From: Actinomadura oligospora ATCC 43269
GTDB taxonomy: Bacteria; Actinomycetota; Actinomycetes; Streptosporangiales; Streptosporangiaceae
Length of the DNA: 64,000 nt
Assembly: GCF_000518265.1 (NCBI RefSeq)
Contig: NZ_KI912410.1
Span: forward strand, 786,774-850,773
Direction: 5' to 3'
The position numbers were made by a program, and so were the translations under genes. Position 1 is the stretch's first letter. Each line of letters begins with the position of its first letter. The notes beneath the pieces are model-generated. The model had not been told where the DNA came from. It ran no database searches and saw only the letters and a list, made by a program, of their open reading frames with translations. Positions 25,560-34,000 of this stretch are shown piece after piece.

Positions 25560-26732
25560 GTGACCGATCGCCGATCGTTTCTGCGCGGGGCGTTCGCCGC
25601 CGGGGTGGGTGGTGTCGCCGCCGCCTCGGTGTCGGGTGCGGCGGCGTCGGAGGCGAAGGAGGACACCGCGCTGCGCGGGTTCCACGGCGTGCACCAGGCG
25701 GGTGTCGAGGAGTCGCCGCTGCCCCGGACGACCGTCGTCGCGTTCGACGTGATCGCGGAGAACCGGCGCGAGCTGACCGACCTGATGCGGACGATCACCG
25801 AACGGGCGCGCGTCCTCACCTCGGGCGGCGTCCCGGACGGCGCGGGCATCACCGCGCCCCCGGCCGACTCCGGTGTGCTCGGACCGGCCGTCCCCGGTGG
25901 GAACCTGCTGGTCACGGCCGGTGTCGGGGCGTCGCTGTTCGACGGGCGGTTCGGTCTGGCGGGACGCCGTCCGCCCCGGCTGACCACGATGCCGACCTTC
26001 CCGAACGACGCGCTCGACCCTGCGTGGTGCCACGGCGACCTCAGCCTCCAGCTGTCCGCGCGCGACGAGGACACGGTCGTGCACGCGCTGCGCGACATCG
26101 CCCGGCACACCCGCGGCGCGGCGCAGATCCGCTGGAAGATGGACGGGTTCGTCAGCCCGCCGCGCCCGTCCGGGACGCCGCGCAACCTGCTCGGCTTCCG
26201 CGACGGCACCGCCAACCCCGCCCCCGCCGACCTCGGACGCCTCGTCTGGACCGACGACGGCGGCACGTACCTGGTCGTCCGGCTGATCCGGATGCTGGTC
26301 GAGTTCTGGGACCGGATCGGCATCACCGAGCAGGAGCAGATCATCGGCCGTGCCCGCGACACGGGCGCGCCGCTGGACGGCGACGACGAGTTCGATCCGC
26401 CGAGGTTCACCGCCGACCCGATCGGCAAGATCATCCCGTTGACCAGCCACATCCGGCTGGCGAACCCGCGCACCGCGCAGTCGGCGGGCAGCCGGATCCT
26501 GCGCCGCGGGTTCAACTACGACCGCGGCGTGGACGCGGCGGGCGACCTCGACATGGGCCTGGTGTTCACCTGCTACCAGCGCGACATCCCGTCCCAGTTC
26601 GAGGCCGTCCAGCACCGCCTGAAGGACGAGCCGCTCGTCGACTACGTCCGTCCTTTCGGGGGCGGGTACTTCCTCGTCCTGCCGGGCGTCCGCGACGGCG
26701 GCGACTTTCTCGGCCGCGCGCTGCTCGCCTGA
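25560..26732 (+). CDS. efeB: EfeB deferrochelatase/DyP-type peroxidase, Tat-exported
   Basis: A 390-residue DyP-type haem peroxidase. The N-terminus (RRSFLRG followed by an Ala-rich helix) is a twin-arginine signal, as in characterised EfeB proteins exported with haem. The DyP motif GFRDGTANP (about residue 213) supplies the distal aspartate, and the late region GFNYDRGVDAAGDLDMGLVFTCYQRD is typical of the EfeB subfamily. GGAGGG lies 4 nt before the GTG at 25560. Predicted to oxidise Fe(II) or release iron from haem for the Efe system. The permease EfeU is not adjacent. Confidence 0.92.
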   Translation: MTDRRSFLRGAFAAGVGGVAAASVSGAAASEAKEDTALRGFHGVHQAGVEESPLPRTTVVAFDVIAENRRELTDLMRTITERARVLTSGGVPDGAGITAPPADSGVLGPAVPGGNLLVTAGVGASLFDGRFGLAGRRPPRLTTMPTFPNDALDPAWCHGDLSLQLSARDEDTVVHALRDIARHTRGAAQIRWKMDGFVSPPRPSGTPRNLLGFRDGTANPAPADLGRLVWTDDGGTYLVVRLIRMLVEFWDRIGITEQEQIIGRARDTGAPLDGDDEFDPPRFTADPIGKIIPLTSHIRLANPRTAQSAGSRILRRGFNYDRGVDAAGDLDMGLVFTCYQRDIPSQFEAVQHRLKDEPLVDYVRPFGGGYFLVLPGVRDGGDFLGRALLA

Positions 26733-26785
26733 TCCTCCGCCGCGTCGGCCAAGGGTAAGAACTACGCTTGCCTAATTAACCTTTC

Positions 26786-26843
26786 GCTCACCTTCCTCAA
26801 GGAAACATCTGCCCGTTCTGTGCCGGTCACCCGCCTGTTACCC
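26786..26843 (+). promoter_or_regulatory. Possible degenerate PHO box upstream of phospholipase
   Basis: GCTCACC at 26786-26792 and an 11-nt-spaced pair GTCACCC (26826) and GTTACCC (26837) resemble PhoP direct-repeat units. The matches are imperfect, and the call is helped mainly by the following phosphoesterase gene, a class commonly under phosphate control. Confidence 0.3.
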
Positions 26844-26957
26844 GGGACCCTTGAGTTCGTCGCCGCGCGCTGGTTGGGTACCGCCCGGAGATCAATCCGG
26901 TGACCGGCTTCGCCCCCGTGCGGACGGGCCGCGGCCGTGACCCGTTCAGGAGGAAGA

Positions 26958-28583
26958 ATGACCCCCGGCAACTGGACCAGGCGGCGCACCGCCACCGCGG
27001 TCGCCGCGGGCGCGCTCGCGCTCGCCACCGCCGCCGCGTGCGGCACGACCACGGGGCACGGCGCGTCCCTCACGGCGGCCGAGACGTTCACCGACGCGGC
27101 CCGGGCGCACACCGCGACGCCCATCAAGCACGTCGTCGTGCTGTTCGACGAGAACAACTCGTTCGACCACTACTTCGGCACGTATCCGAAGGCGGCGAAC
27201 AGCGACGGAACGAAGTTCACCGCCGCGAGGAACACGCCGCGCGTGAACGGCCTGACCAAGAGCCTGCTCACGCACAACCCGAACCAGTACAACCCCAAGC
27301 GGCTGTCGCCGAAGCAGGCGCTCACCTGCGACCAGGACCACACCTACGGCAGCGAGCAGAAGGCGCTGAACGCGGGGAGGATGGACAAGTTCGTCGAGTC
27401 CACCGAGAAGGACAAGTGCACCGGCCAGCCGGTCCTCTTCGGTGAGCCCGGCCTGGTCATGGACTATTACGACGGCAACACCGTCACCGCGCTGTGGAAC
27501 TACGCGCAGCACTACTCCATGAGCGACAACTCGTGGGACACGGTGTTCGGGCCGTCCTCGCCGGGCGCCGTCAACCTGGTCTCCGGGCAGACCCACGGCA
27601 TCCACGCCGTGGACAACAGGACCCACGAGAAGGTCACCGACCCGTCCGTCGTCCAGTCGCCGGACAAGGACGGCGTCGGGACGATGATCAACGACCCGCA
27701 GCCCGCGTTCGACGACTGCTCGGCGAAGAACCACACCGCGGCCAACAACCTGGGCGTGATGACCGGTCCGAACGTCGGCGACCTGCTGAACAAGCGGAAG
27801 GTCACCTGGGGCTGGTTCCAGGGCGGGTTCAAGCCGACCGGCACGAACGGCTCCTACGCGGCCTGCGGCGCGACCCACCCGAACCTCGGCGGCATCGCGT
27901 CCACCGACTACATTCCGCACCACGAGCCGTTCCAGTACTACAAGTCGACGGCCAACGAGAAGCACCTGCCGCCGACCTCGGTCGCCCGGATCGGCCACCA
28001 GGACCAGGCGAACCACCAGTACGACCTGACCGACTTCGACGCCACGCTCCAGGCGGGCAACCTGCCGTCGGTCAGCTTCGTCAAGGCGGGCGCCTACCAG
28101 GACGGCCACGCGGGCTACTCCGACCCGCTGGACGAGCAGCGCTTCCTGGTGAAGTACATCAACGCGATCCAGAAGTCCAAGTTCTGGAAGGACACCGCGA
28201 TCGTCGTCGCCTACGACGACTCCGACGGCTGGTACGACCACCAGAAGCCGCGCCTCCTGAACGGCTCCAAGGACTCCTCCGTCGACGCCTCCGCGCTGTG
28301 CGGCAAGGCCCCCTCGGCGGCGGGCGGCTACCAGGACCGCTGCGGCCCGTCCCAGCGCCTCCCGCTGCTGGTCATCTCGCCGTACAGCAAGGTGAACCAC
28401 GTCGACCACACCTACAGCGAGCAGACGTCGATCCTGCGGTTCATCGAGGACAACTGGAACCTCGGCCGCATCGGCGACCACTCCTTCGACGCGCGTGTGA
28501 CCGGCCTGAAGGGCCTGCTCGACTTCAAGAGGCCGCGCGCCGGGAAGCTGATCCTCGACCCGAACACGGGCGCCCGCTCCTGA
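26958..28583 (+). CDS. Secreted phospholipase C/acid phosphatase-like phosphoesterase
   Basis: A 541-residue exported phosphoesterase (bacterial phospholipase C family, alkaline-phosphatase superfold). The N-terminal signal is about residues 10-28 and ends near ATAAAC, a weak lipobox. HVVVLFDENNSFDHYFGTYP at about residue 60 is the family's metal- and nucleophile-bearing motif. Later motifs GYSDPLDEQRFLVKYINAIQ and VVAYDDSDGWYDHQ supply further metal ligands. AGGAGG is 4 nt before the ATG at 26958. Likely scavenges phosphate from phospholipids or phosphoesters. The exact substrate is unknown. Confidence 0.88.
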   Translation: MTPGNWTRRRTATAVAAGALALATAAACGTTTGHGASLTAAETFTDAARAHTATPIKHVVVLFDENNSFDHYFGTYPKAANSDGTKFTAARNTPRVNGLTKSLLTHNPNQYNPKRLSPKQALTCDQDHTYGSEQKALNAGRMDKFVESTEKDKCTGQPVLFGEPGLVMDYYDGNTVTALWNYAQHYSMSDNSWDTVFGPSSPGAVNLVSGQTHGIHAVDNRTHEKVTDPSVVQSPDKDGVGTMINDPQPAFDDCSAKNHTAANNLGVMTGPNVGDLLNKRKVTWGWFQGGFKPTGTNGSYAACGATHPNLGGIASTDYIPHHEPFQYYKSTANEKHLPPTSVARIGHQDQANHQYDLTDFDATLQAGNLPSVSFVKAGAYQDGHAGYSDPLDEQRFLVKYINAIQKSKFWKDTAIVVAYDDSDGWYDHQKPRLLNGSKDSSVDASALCGKAPSAAGGYQDRCGPSQRLPLLVISPYSKVNHVDHTYSEQTSILRFIEDNWNLGRIGDHSFDARVTGLKGLLDFKRPRAGKLILDPNTGARS

Positions 28584-28622
28584 CCCCGCCGCTTCCGCCG
28601 CATCCGGCGGAGCCCTGATCGT

Positions 28623-28660
28623 CCGCCCTCGCCGTCCGCCTCCCCGGACGGCGGGGGCGG
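28623..28660 (+). terminator. Hairpin terminator after phosphoesterase
   Basis: Inner arms 28630-28638 and 28645-28653 pair perfectly, extended by CCGCC/GGCGG. TCGCTTCTTC follows. Confidence 0.7.
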
Positions 28661-28704
28661 TCGCTTCTTCCGGAACGCGCGGAGGTTCTGGTAGGTCCAG
28701 AGTC

Positions 28705-30516
28705 ATGCGTTTCCCCCTCTGCGCGGCGGCGGCGGTCGGCCTCGCCCTCCTCCCCGCCGCTCCAGCGCACGCCTCCTCGGCTGTGTCCTCCGAGCGCATC
28801 CGCTCGTACGCGGTCGAACTGAATCTCGGGGCGGACGGCCTGCTGCGCGTCCACGAGGCCATCACGTACGACTTCGGCGACGCGTCCGGGAAGCACGGGG
28901 TCGAGCGGGAGATCCCCACGAAGCGGGTGAAGATCGGCCACGTGCGGGTCTCCAGCCCGGACGCGCCCGCCGCCAGCCAGGTCAGCGAGCACGGCGACGA
29001 GTTGGACATCCGGATCGGGGATCCGGGCACGCCGGTGACCGGGCAGCGGCACTACACGATCGACTACGACGTCCGGCACGCGGTCGCCTCGGACACGCTG
29101 AACTGGAACGCGATCGGCACCGAGTGGACGGTCCCGATCGACGCGGCGACCGTCCTCCTCAAGGGCCCGGTCGCCCTCCGGTCGTTCGGCTGCCACGCCG
29201 GTCCGAGGAACGCGACGGCGTCGTGCAAGGGCGCCTGGAACACCGGGGACGGGAACGCGGTGTTCGGGCAGAGCCTCGGGGCGGGGGAGGGGCTGACCGT
29301 CCGGGCGGAGTTTCCGTCCGGGGCGGTGCGGAACCAGCGTTTTGGCGCGTCCCCGCTGACGGTCGGCGTCCCGGGTCTGGTCGCGCTCGGACTGGCGCTG
29401 TTGCTCGTCCTCGCCGGGGTCGGCCTGCGGCTGTTCGACCGGTGGCGGCGCAAGCGGCTGCCCGCGTCGATCACGCGCGGGGAAGCGCCGCCGGTCGAGA
29501 TCGGAAGCATTCCGAACGGCGCTGAGCCGTGGGACCCGCTCGCAGTCCTCGCGCTCGACCTGGCCGTCCGGGGGCATGTGCGCATCGCCGACGACGGACG
29601 GGACGTCATGCTCATCCGCGTCCGCTCCGCCGACGAGACCCTCGAGTTCGACTACGAGCGGGCGTTCGTGGAGGCCCTCTTCGAGCCTGGGGACGCGGTC
29701 AGGATCGGGCCGGTCGGGGTCGGGCCGACCAGTCCGTCGCGGGCCCAGAAGGGCAGGCAGGCCAGGGCGGACGCCAGGGCGGACGCGCGGAGGCCGGTCA
29801 GGACCGTACCGGTCGACTGGCCGCGCCTCCGGGAAGCCGAACAGCGGATCCTCCAGGCGAGCCGCGAGCGCGGACGCCGCTACCAGCGCACATTCACGCC
29901 CAGCGTCGGCCGCTGGCTGCTTCCCGCGTGCCTTGTCACCGGGATCGTCGGAATCATCCTCGTCCTGGTGGGACTCCCGGGGGACGGCGGGTTCGACGAC
30001 CTCTCCGCGATCGGAACAGCGCTGATCGTCGTCGCCGTCGCGTCCGGGTTCCTCCGGCCACGGTGCCCGGACACGCGGAAGGGGCAGGAGCTGAGCGTCC
30101 GGTACCAGCGCTTCATCTTCGCGGTGTGGGACAAGCGGGTGGACCCCGACGCCGAGGCGTACCTCCCCTACAACGCCGCCTGGGGCGAGACGTCCTGGAT
30201 GGCGGCCTTCCACCACGCCCGTGCGGCCGACGGAACGCTCCCGTCCTGGTACTCCTACACCGGCGACCCCGACAAGGCCGTGGAACGCTTCACCAACCTG
30301 ATCGGGATGTTCAAGGGGAAGCCGAAGCCGAGGCCGAAGCGGCCGGGTCAGGCGCGTTCGGCTTCGTCCAGTACGCGGCGTCGTCCGTCCAGCGGCGGAT
30401 ACGGGAGTGGCGGCGGGGGCTGGGGAGGCACCGACAGCGGCGGCTGGTCCGGGGGCGGCGGTCACGGGGGAGGCGGGCACGGCGGAGACGGCGGCGGAGG
30501 CGGCCATTCCTGGTGA
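28705..30516 (+). CDS. DUF2207 family membrane protein
   Basis: A 603-residue predicted membrane protein. It has a signal peptide (about residues 1-24), then a long extracytoplasmic DUF2207 beta domain (IRSYAVELNLGADGLLRVHEAITYDFG...). A first helix (about 225-250) precedes a cytoplasmic part, two close helices follow near residues 412-455, and the C-terminal tail is Gly/Ser-rich (GGYGSGGGGWGG and similar). This is the usual plan of the family, whose function is unknown. The ATG at 28705 lacks a close ribosome-binding site; TAGGTC is 7 nt upstream. Convergent with the HbpS-like gene. Confidence 0.87.
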   Translation: MRFPLCAAAAVGLALLPAAPAHASSAVSSERIRSYAVELNLGADGLLRVHEAITYDFGDASGKHGVEREIPTKRVKIGHVRVSSPDAPAASQVSEHGDELDIRIGDPGTPVTGQRHYTIDYDVRHAVASDTLNWNAIGTEWTVPIDAATVLLKGPVALRSFGCHAGPRNATASCKGAWNTGDGNAVFGQSLGAGEGLTVRAEFPSGAVRNQRFGASPLTVGVPGLVALGLALLLVLAGVGLRLFDRWRRKRLPASITRGEAPPVEIGSIPNGAEPWDPLAVLALDLAVRGHVRIADDGRDVMLIRVRSADETLEFDYERAFVEALFEPGDAVRIGPVGVGPTSPSRAQKGRQARADARADARRPVRTVPVDWPRLREAEQRILQASRERGRRYQRTFTPSVGRWLLPACLVTGIVGIILVLVGLPGDGGFDDLSAIGTALIVVAVASGFLRPRCPDTRKGQELSVRYQRFIFAVWDKRVDPDAEAYLPYNAAWGETSWMAAFHHARAADGTLPSWYSYTGDPDKAVERFTNLIGMFKGKPKPRPKRPGQARSASSSTRRRPSSGGYGSGGGGWGGTDSGGWSGGGGHGGGGHGGDGGGGGHSW

Positions 30517-30531
30517 CCCGTCCGGACGCGT

Positions 30532-30599
30532 CGAACCGGCCCGTGGCAGGGGGCGCCACGGGCCGGTTCGTCAGGGCGAGCCCGCGGGGACGGGCTCGC
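30532..30599. terminator. Two tandem hairpins between convergent genes
   Basis: The first hairpin has a perfect 16-bp stem (30532-30547 with 30555-30570). The second (30576-30584 with 30591-30599) has a 9-bp perfect stem. Together they separate the DUF2207 and HbpS-like genes and probably act in both directions. Confidence 0.8.
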
Positions 30600-30612
30600 G
30601 GGGGTGGGGAGA

Positions 30613-31158
30613 TCAGCCGAGCTGGTTCGCGATGGCGTTGAGACCGGCCTGCGCGATGGACTCGTCGATCGAGCCCTGCGGGGCCCCGCCGACGCCGATG
30701 CCCGCGATCGGGGAGCCGCCGGACGCGACCGGGACGCCGCCCGCGAGGAACAGGGTGCCCGGGATGTCCTTGATCGAGGGCGCGGCACCGGACGCGTTCT
30801 GCGTCAGCTTCGAGGTGGGCTGACCCCACGCGACGGCGGTGTACGCCTTGCGCTTGGCGGACTCGACGGTCTGCGGGCCCGCGCCGTCGCCCTTCACGAC
30901 CAGCTTCAGGTCGCCGGACCGGTCCACGATCACGACGGCGACGCGCTGGTGCTGCTCGGCGGCCTCCTTCTGCGCCGCGTCGGCGACCTTCATGGCGGCG
31001 TCGGCGGTGAGGACGCGGTTCTGGGTGACGGCCTGGACGCTCTTCGCGGCGGCGGGGGCGGCCGGGGCGGCGTTCGCGGTCGCCGCGCCCATCGCCACGG
31101 CGCCGCCCACCAGGGCCACGCCCGCCGTCATGCCGACCAGGGTCTTGATGTTCTTCAT
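30613..31158 (-). CDS. HbpS/GlcG-like secreted haem-binding protein
   Basis: A 181-residue protein with a Sec signal peptide (about residues 1-30, ending ATANA-A), followed by a GlcG/HbpS (DUF336) domain. Visible are AVVIVDRSGDLKLVVKGDGAG, SAKRKAYTAVAWG and FLAGGVPVASGGSPIAGIGVGG. Streptomyces reticuli HbpS is a secreted haem-degrading oligomer that controls the SenS/SenR two-component system. Here the divergent neighbour 165 bp away is exactly such a pair, which supports the assignment. In S. reticuli the genes are co-directional, as far as I recall; here the order is inverted. Confidence 0.85.
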   Translation of the reverse strand: MKNIKTLVGMTAGVALVGGAVAMGAATANAAPAAPAAAKSVQAVTQNRVLTADAAMKVADAAQKEAAEQHQRVAVVIVDRSGDLKLVVKGDGAGPQTVESAKRKAYTAVAWGQPTSKLTQNASGAAPSIKDIPGTLFLAGGVPVASGGSPIAGIGVGGAPQGSIDESIAQAGLNAIANQLG

Positions 31159-31322
31159 GGTGTTCGGTCCCTTTCCGTTTGCGATGTCTCCAGCCTCGCC
31201 GCGCGCCCGCCCCCTGCCATCGCAAGGACGGTGGGGACCGGCATCAACCGAACGATGGATGCCCCGGAGGCCCGGCCGTCCCGCCGCGCCGAGTACCGTG
31301 CGTGATCAGGGAGGAGGAGCCT

Positions 31323-32561
31323 GTGACCAGTGCGGAGACCGGAGCTGAAAGCGGAGCGGAGATCGGCCCGCAGGCCGAGGCCGGGCGCGCCGCGCGCACC
31401 GCGCAGACGCGGATCGACCTGGCCATGCACGTGGCGTTCTTCCTGCTGCTCGCCTCGTCCGCGTCCCGGTTCGCCGTCCGGCACGGCCTGGAGGAGAGCG
31501 CCTGGCCCAAGCTCGCGCTCTGCGGCCTGCTCGCGCTCCTCTACGTCGCCGGGACGCTCCTGTGGGACCGGCTCGGCCGTCGCGGCCTGCTCGCCTGGCT
31601 GGTCGTCGTGATGGTCGTCTGGCTGTCTCTGGTCCTGATCGCGCCGAGCTTCGCCTGGTGCGCACCGCCCCTGTACTTCGCCGCGCTGCGCCTGCTCACC
31701 CGCCGGGCGGCCGTCCTCGGCGCGGTCGTCGTCACCGCCGCCGTGGTGTTCGCGCAGCTCAGGCTGACCGCGACGTTCGACCTCAGCCTGGTGCTCGCGC
31801 CCGTCGCGGTGTCCGGGATGATCCTGGTGATCTTCCTGGAGTTCAACCGGATGGCGGACGCCCTGGCCGCGACCCAGCGCACCGCCGGGATCCTCGGCGA
31901 GCGGCAGCGGCTGTCCCGGGAGATCCACGACACCCTCGCGCAGGGCCTGACCAGCATGGGCATGCTGCTGCAGGCCGCCGACCGGTCCTTTCCGGCCGAC
32001 CCTGCGGCGGCCCGCGCCCTGGTCCGGCGGGCCGCGGACGAGGCGGCCGGGAACCTGGACGAGGCGCGCCGGTTCGTCCGCGCCCTGGCCCCGTCCGACC
32101 TCGCCGCCGGGTCGCTGCCGCACGCGCTGCGCTCGCTCGCCGACCGGGAGGGCGCGGCCCTGCGCGTCGAGGGCCAGGAGTACCCGCTGACCCCCGAGGC
32201 GCAGGCCGCCCTGCACCGCGTCGCGCAGGGCGCGCTCGCCAACGCCCGCGAGCACGCCGCCGCCGAGCACATCATGATCACCCTGTCCTACCTGGACGAC
32301 GAGGTCGCGCTGGACGTCGCCGACGACGGCCGCGGCTTCGACCCCGCCGCACCCCGTCCCGGCGGCCCCGGCGGCCCCGGCGGCTCGGGCGGCTCGGGCG
32401 GCTCGGGCGGCTCGGGCGGCTCGGGCGGCGGCTCGAACCGTGGGTACGGCCTGCCCGGCATGCGCGACCGCGTCGCGGGCGTCGGCGGCACCCTGGTCGT
32501 CGAGAGCGAGCCGGGCGAGGGGACCGTCGTCGCCGCCCGCCTGCCGAGGAGCCACCCGTGA
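31323..32561 (+). CDS. SenS-like sensor histidine kinase
   Basis: A 412-residue HisKA_3 kinase. About five transmembrane helices (residues 32-185) carry very short outside loops, followed by the phosphoacceptor RQRLSREIHDTLAQGLTSMG and an ATPase domain with ANAREHA, DDGRGF and GYGLPGMRDRV. The membrane-embedded sensor with minimal outer loops is the SenS plan, and the divergent hbpS-like gene agrees. Between the DDGRGF and GYGLPG boxes, the ATP-lid is replaced by a Pro/Gly then Gly-Gly-Ser repeat. A GGAGGAGGAG ribosome-binding site precedes the GTG at 31323. Confidence 0.88.
   Translation: MTSAETGAESGAEIGPQAEAGRAARTAQTRIDLAMHVAFFLLLASSASRFAVRHGLEESAWPKLALCGLLALLYVAGTLLWDRLGRRGLLAWLVVVMVVWLSLVLIAPSFAWCAPPLYFAALRLLTRRAAVLGAVVVTAAVVFAQLRLTATFDLSLVLAPVAVSGMILVIFLEFNRMADALAATQRTAGILGERQRLSREIHDTLAQGLTSMGMLLQAADRSFPADPAAARALVRRAADEAAGNLDEARRFVRALAPSDLAAGSLPHALRSLADREGAALRVEGQEYPLTPEAQAALHRVAQGALANAREHAAAEHIMITLSYLDDEVALDVADDGRGFDPAAPRPGGPGGPGGSGGSGGSGGSGGSGGGSNRGYGLPGMRDRVAGVGGTLVVESEPGEGTVVAARLPRSHP
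32361..32436 (+). repeat. In-frame 9-bp tandem repeat in the kinase ATP lid
   Basis: Two GGCGGCCCC units are followed by five GGCGGCTCG units and a partial one. Each unit encodes three residues (Gly-Gly-Pro or Gly-Gly-Ser), so copy-number change keeps the reading frame. Confidence 0.9.
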
Positions 32562-33205
32562 CCGAACCGGCCGTCCCGATCCGGGTCCTGATCGCCGACG
32601 ACCACCCGGTCGTCCGCGCGGGCCTGCGCGCCCTGCTCGCCGGGGAGGACGACCTGGAGGTCGTCGGCGAGGCCGGGACGGGCGAGGAGGCCGTCCGGCA
32701 GGCGGGCCTGCTCCGCCCCGACCTGGTCCTGATGGACCTGAGGCTCGGCGAGGGCATCGACGGCGTCGAGGCCACCCGCCGCGTCCTCGCGCTCCCGGAC
32801 CCGCCGCGCGTCCTCGTCCTGACCACCTACGACTCCGACGCCGACATCGCCCGCGCCCTGGACGTCGGCGCGTCCGGCTACCTGCTCAAGGCGGGCCCGC
32901 CGGACGAGCTGTTCCAGGGCGTCCGGACGGCCGCCCGGGGCGAGACCGCCCTGTCCCCGGCCGTCGCGACCCGCCTGGTCAACCGCGTCCGCGACCCCGC
33001 CCCGGCCCTCAGCCCCCGCGAGGTCGAGATCCTCGAGCACCTCGCCCAGGGCATGTCCAACCGCCGGATCGCCCGCGCCCTGTTCATCAGCGAGGCCACG
33101 GTCAAGACCCACCTCGTCCACATCTTCGCCAAGCTCGGCGTCGACTCCCGCACCGCCGCCGTCCGGGCCGCCGCCGACCGCCGCCTCATCCGCCTCTCCG
33201 AATGA
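32558..33205 (+). CDS. SenR-like NarL family response regulator
   Basis: A 215-residue response regulator. The receiver has DDHPVVRAGLRALL, phosphoacceptor in LVLMDLRLG and YLLKAG; the LuxR domain has LSPREVEILEHLAQG and SEATVKTHLVHIFAKLGV. The GTG overlaps the kinase stop by 4 nt, with GAGGAG upstream. In the Streptomyces paradigm SenR regulates hbpS and antioxidant genes under haem/redox stress; the divergent hbpS-like gene is the obvious candidate target. Confidence 0.94.
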   Translation: MTEPAVPIRVLIADDHPVVRAGLRALLAGEDDLEVVGEAGTGEEAVRQAGLLRPDLVLMDLRLGEGIDGVEATRRVLALPDPPRVLVLTTYDSDADIARALDVGASGYLLKAGPPDELFQGVRTAARGETALSPAVATRLVNRVRDPAPALSPREVEILEHLAQGMSNRRIARALFISEATVKTHLVHIFAKLGVDSRTAAVRAAADRRLIRLSE

Positions 33206-33229
33206 CGCGCCAGCGGCGGAGCTCAGGGC

Positions 33230-33871
33230 TCAGGGCGGGAACGGGCCGCCGTCCATCCAGCGCGCGAGGTCGTCCCGTCCGACCAGGAACAGGCGGCCCG
33301 GTTCCACCCGCCCCGCCTCCTCCCGCGCCTGGGCCGTGAAGGTGTTGTTGGTGACCAGGACCCCGACGCGGCCCGCGTAGCTGGAGTGCACCGCCCCGAT
33401 CAGGTTCCGGACCCGGTCGGCGCCCACCGGCTTCGCCTGCCGCTTGCACTGGACGGCCAGCTCCCGCCCGTCCGGGGCCGTGGCGAGCACGTCGATGCCC
33501 CGGTCCCGCGACCGTCCGACGACCTCGACGTCCAGGAACCCGTCACGTTCGAGCAGCCGAGCGGTGAGCTCCTCGAACTCGACGCCGGACATGACGTCCA
33601 CCCGGTCGAGGTGGGCGCGCTCGCGCAGCTCCGCCTCGCGCGCCCGCAGCTCGGCCTCGTGCTCGCGCGCGATCTGCCGCCGGTGCCGGACGAAGAGCCC
33701 GACCCCGCCCGCGACCACCGCGCCCACGAAGAGCAGGGAGAGGATCTGCTCCCAGTAGAACCACAGCAGGATGGTCGCGAGGAGCCCGGCGGCGAGCCCG
33801 GCGACGGCGGATCCGACGCGTCCCGGAGGACGGCGCGCGGCCGGGTGGTCGGAGGGGAGTGGGGCGTCCAT
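33230..33871 (-). CDS. Membrane-anchored Mrr-like restriction endonuclease domain protein
   Basis: A 213-residue protein with two transmembrane helices (about residues 20-62), a charged linker helix, and a C-terminal Mrr-type PD-(D/E)xK nuclease domain. The domain shows MSGVEFEELTARLLERDGF, then RGIDVLATAPDGRELAVQCKRQ, giving D...QxK, and AHSSYAGRVGVLVTN-like later strands. Related proteins occur as topoisomerase-like or restriction proteins, and the membrane anchoring suggests attack on incoming DNA or a non-nuclease role. GGAGG lies 6 nt before the ATG at 33871. No methyltransferase is nearby. Confidence 0.83.
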   Translation of the reverse strand: MDAPLPSDHPAARRPPGRVGSAVAGLAAGLLATILLWFYWEQILSLLFVGAVVAGGVGLFVRHRRQIAREHEAELRAREAELRERAHLDRVDVMSGVEFEELTARLLERDGFLDVEVVGRSRDRGIDVLATAPDGRELAVQCKRQAKPVGADRVRNLIGAVHSSYAGRVGVLVTNNTFTAQAREEAGRVEPGRLFLVGRDDLARWMDGGPFPP

Positions 33872-33954
33872 CGGCGACCTCCGGGGGGATCGAGGCACTG
33901 CCGTCACCATGACATGGATCTCTGACGGACTCCTCGTCCCCGTTGGCACAAAGG

Positions 33955-33990
33955 CACGGCCTCCCGACCGGAAGCGGTCAGGAGGCCGTG
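33955..33990 (-). terminator. Hairpin terminator of S53 peptidase gene
   Basis: Arms 33955-33970 and 33975-33990 pair over 16 bp with one mismatch and a GAAG loop. CCTTTG follows on the minus strand. Confidence 0.8.
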
Positions 33991-34000
33991 GCGCGGTGGG

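Noticed and set aside
26764..26782. Possible IdeR/DtxR iron box near CTTGCCTAATTAACC
   Set aside because: Only one half-site is good; the other half matches about five of nine positions. Its position before the phosphoesterase rather than efeO gives no support.
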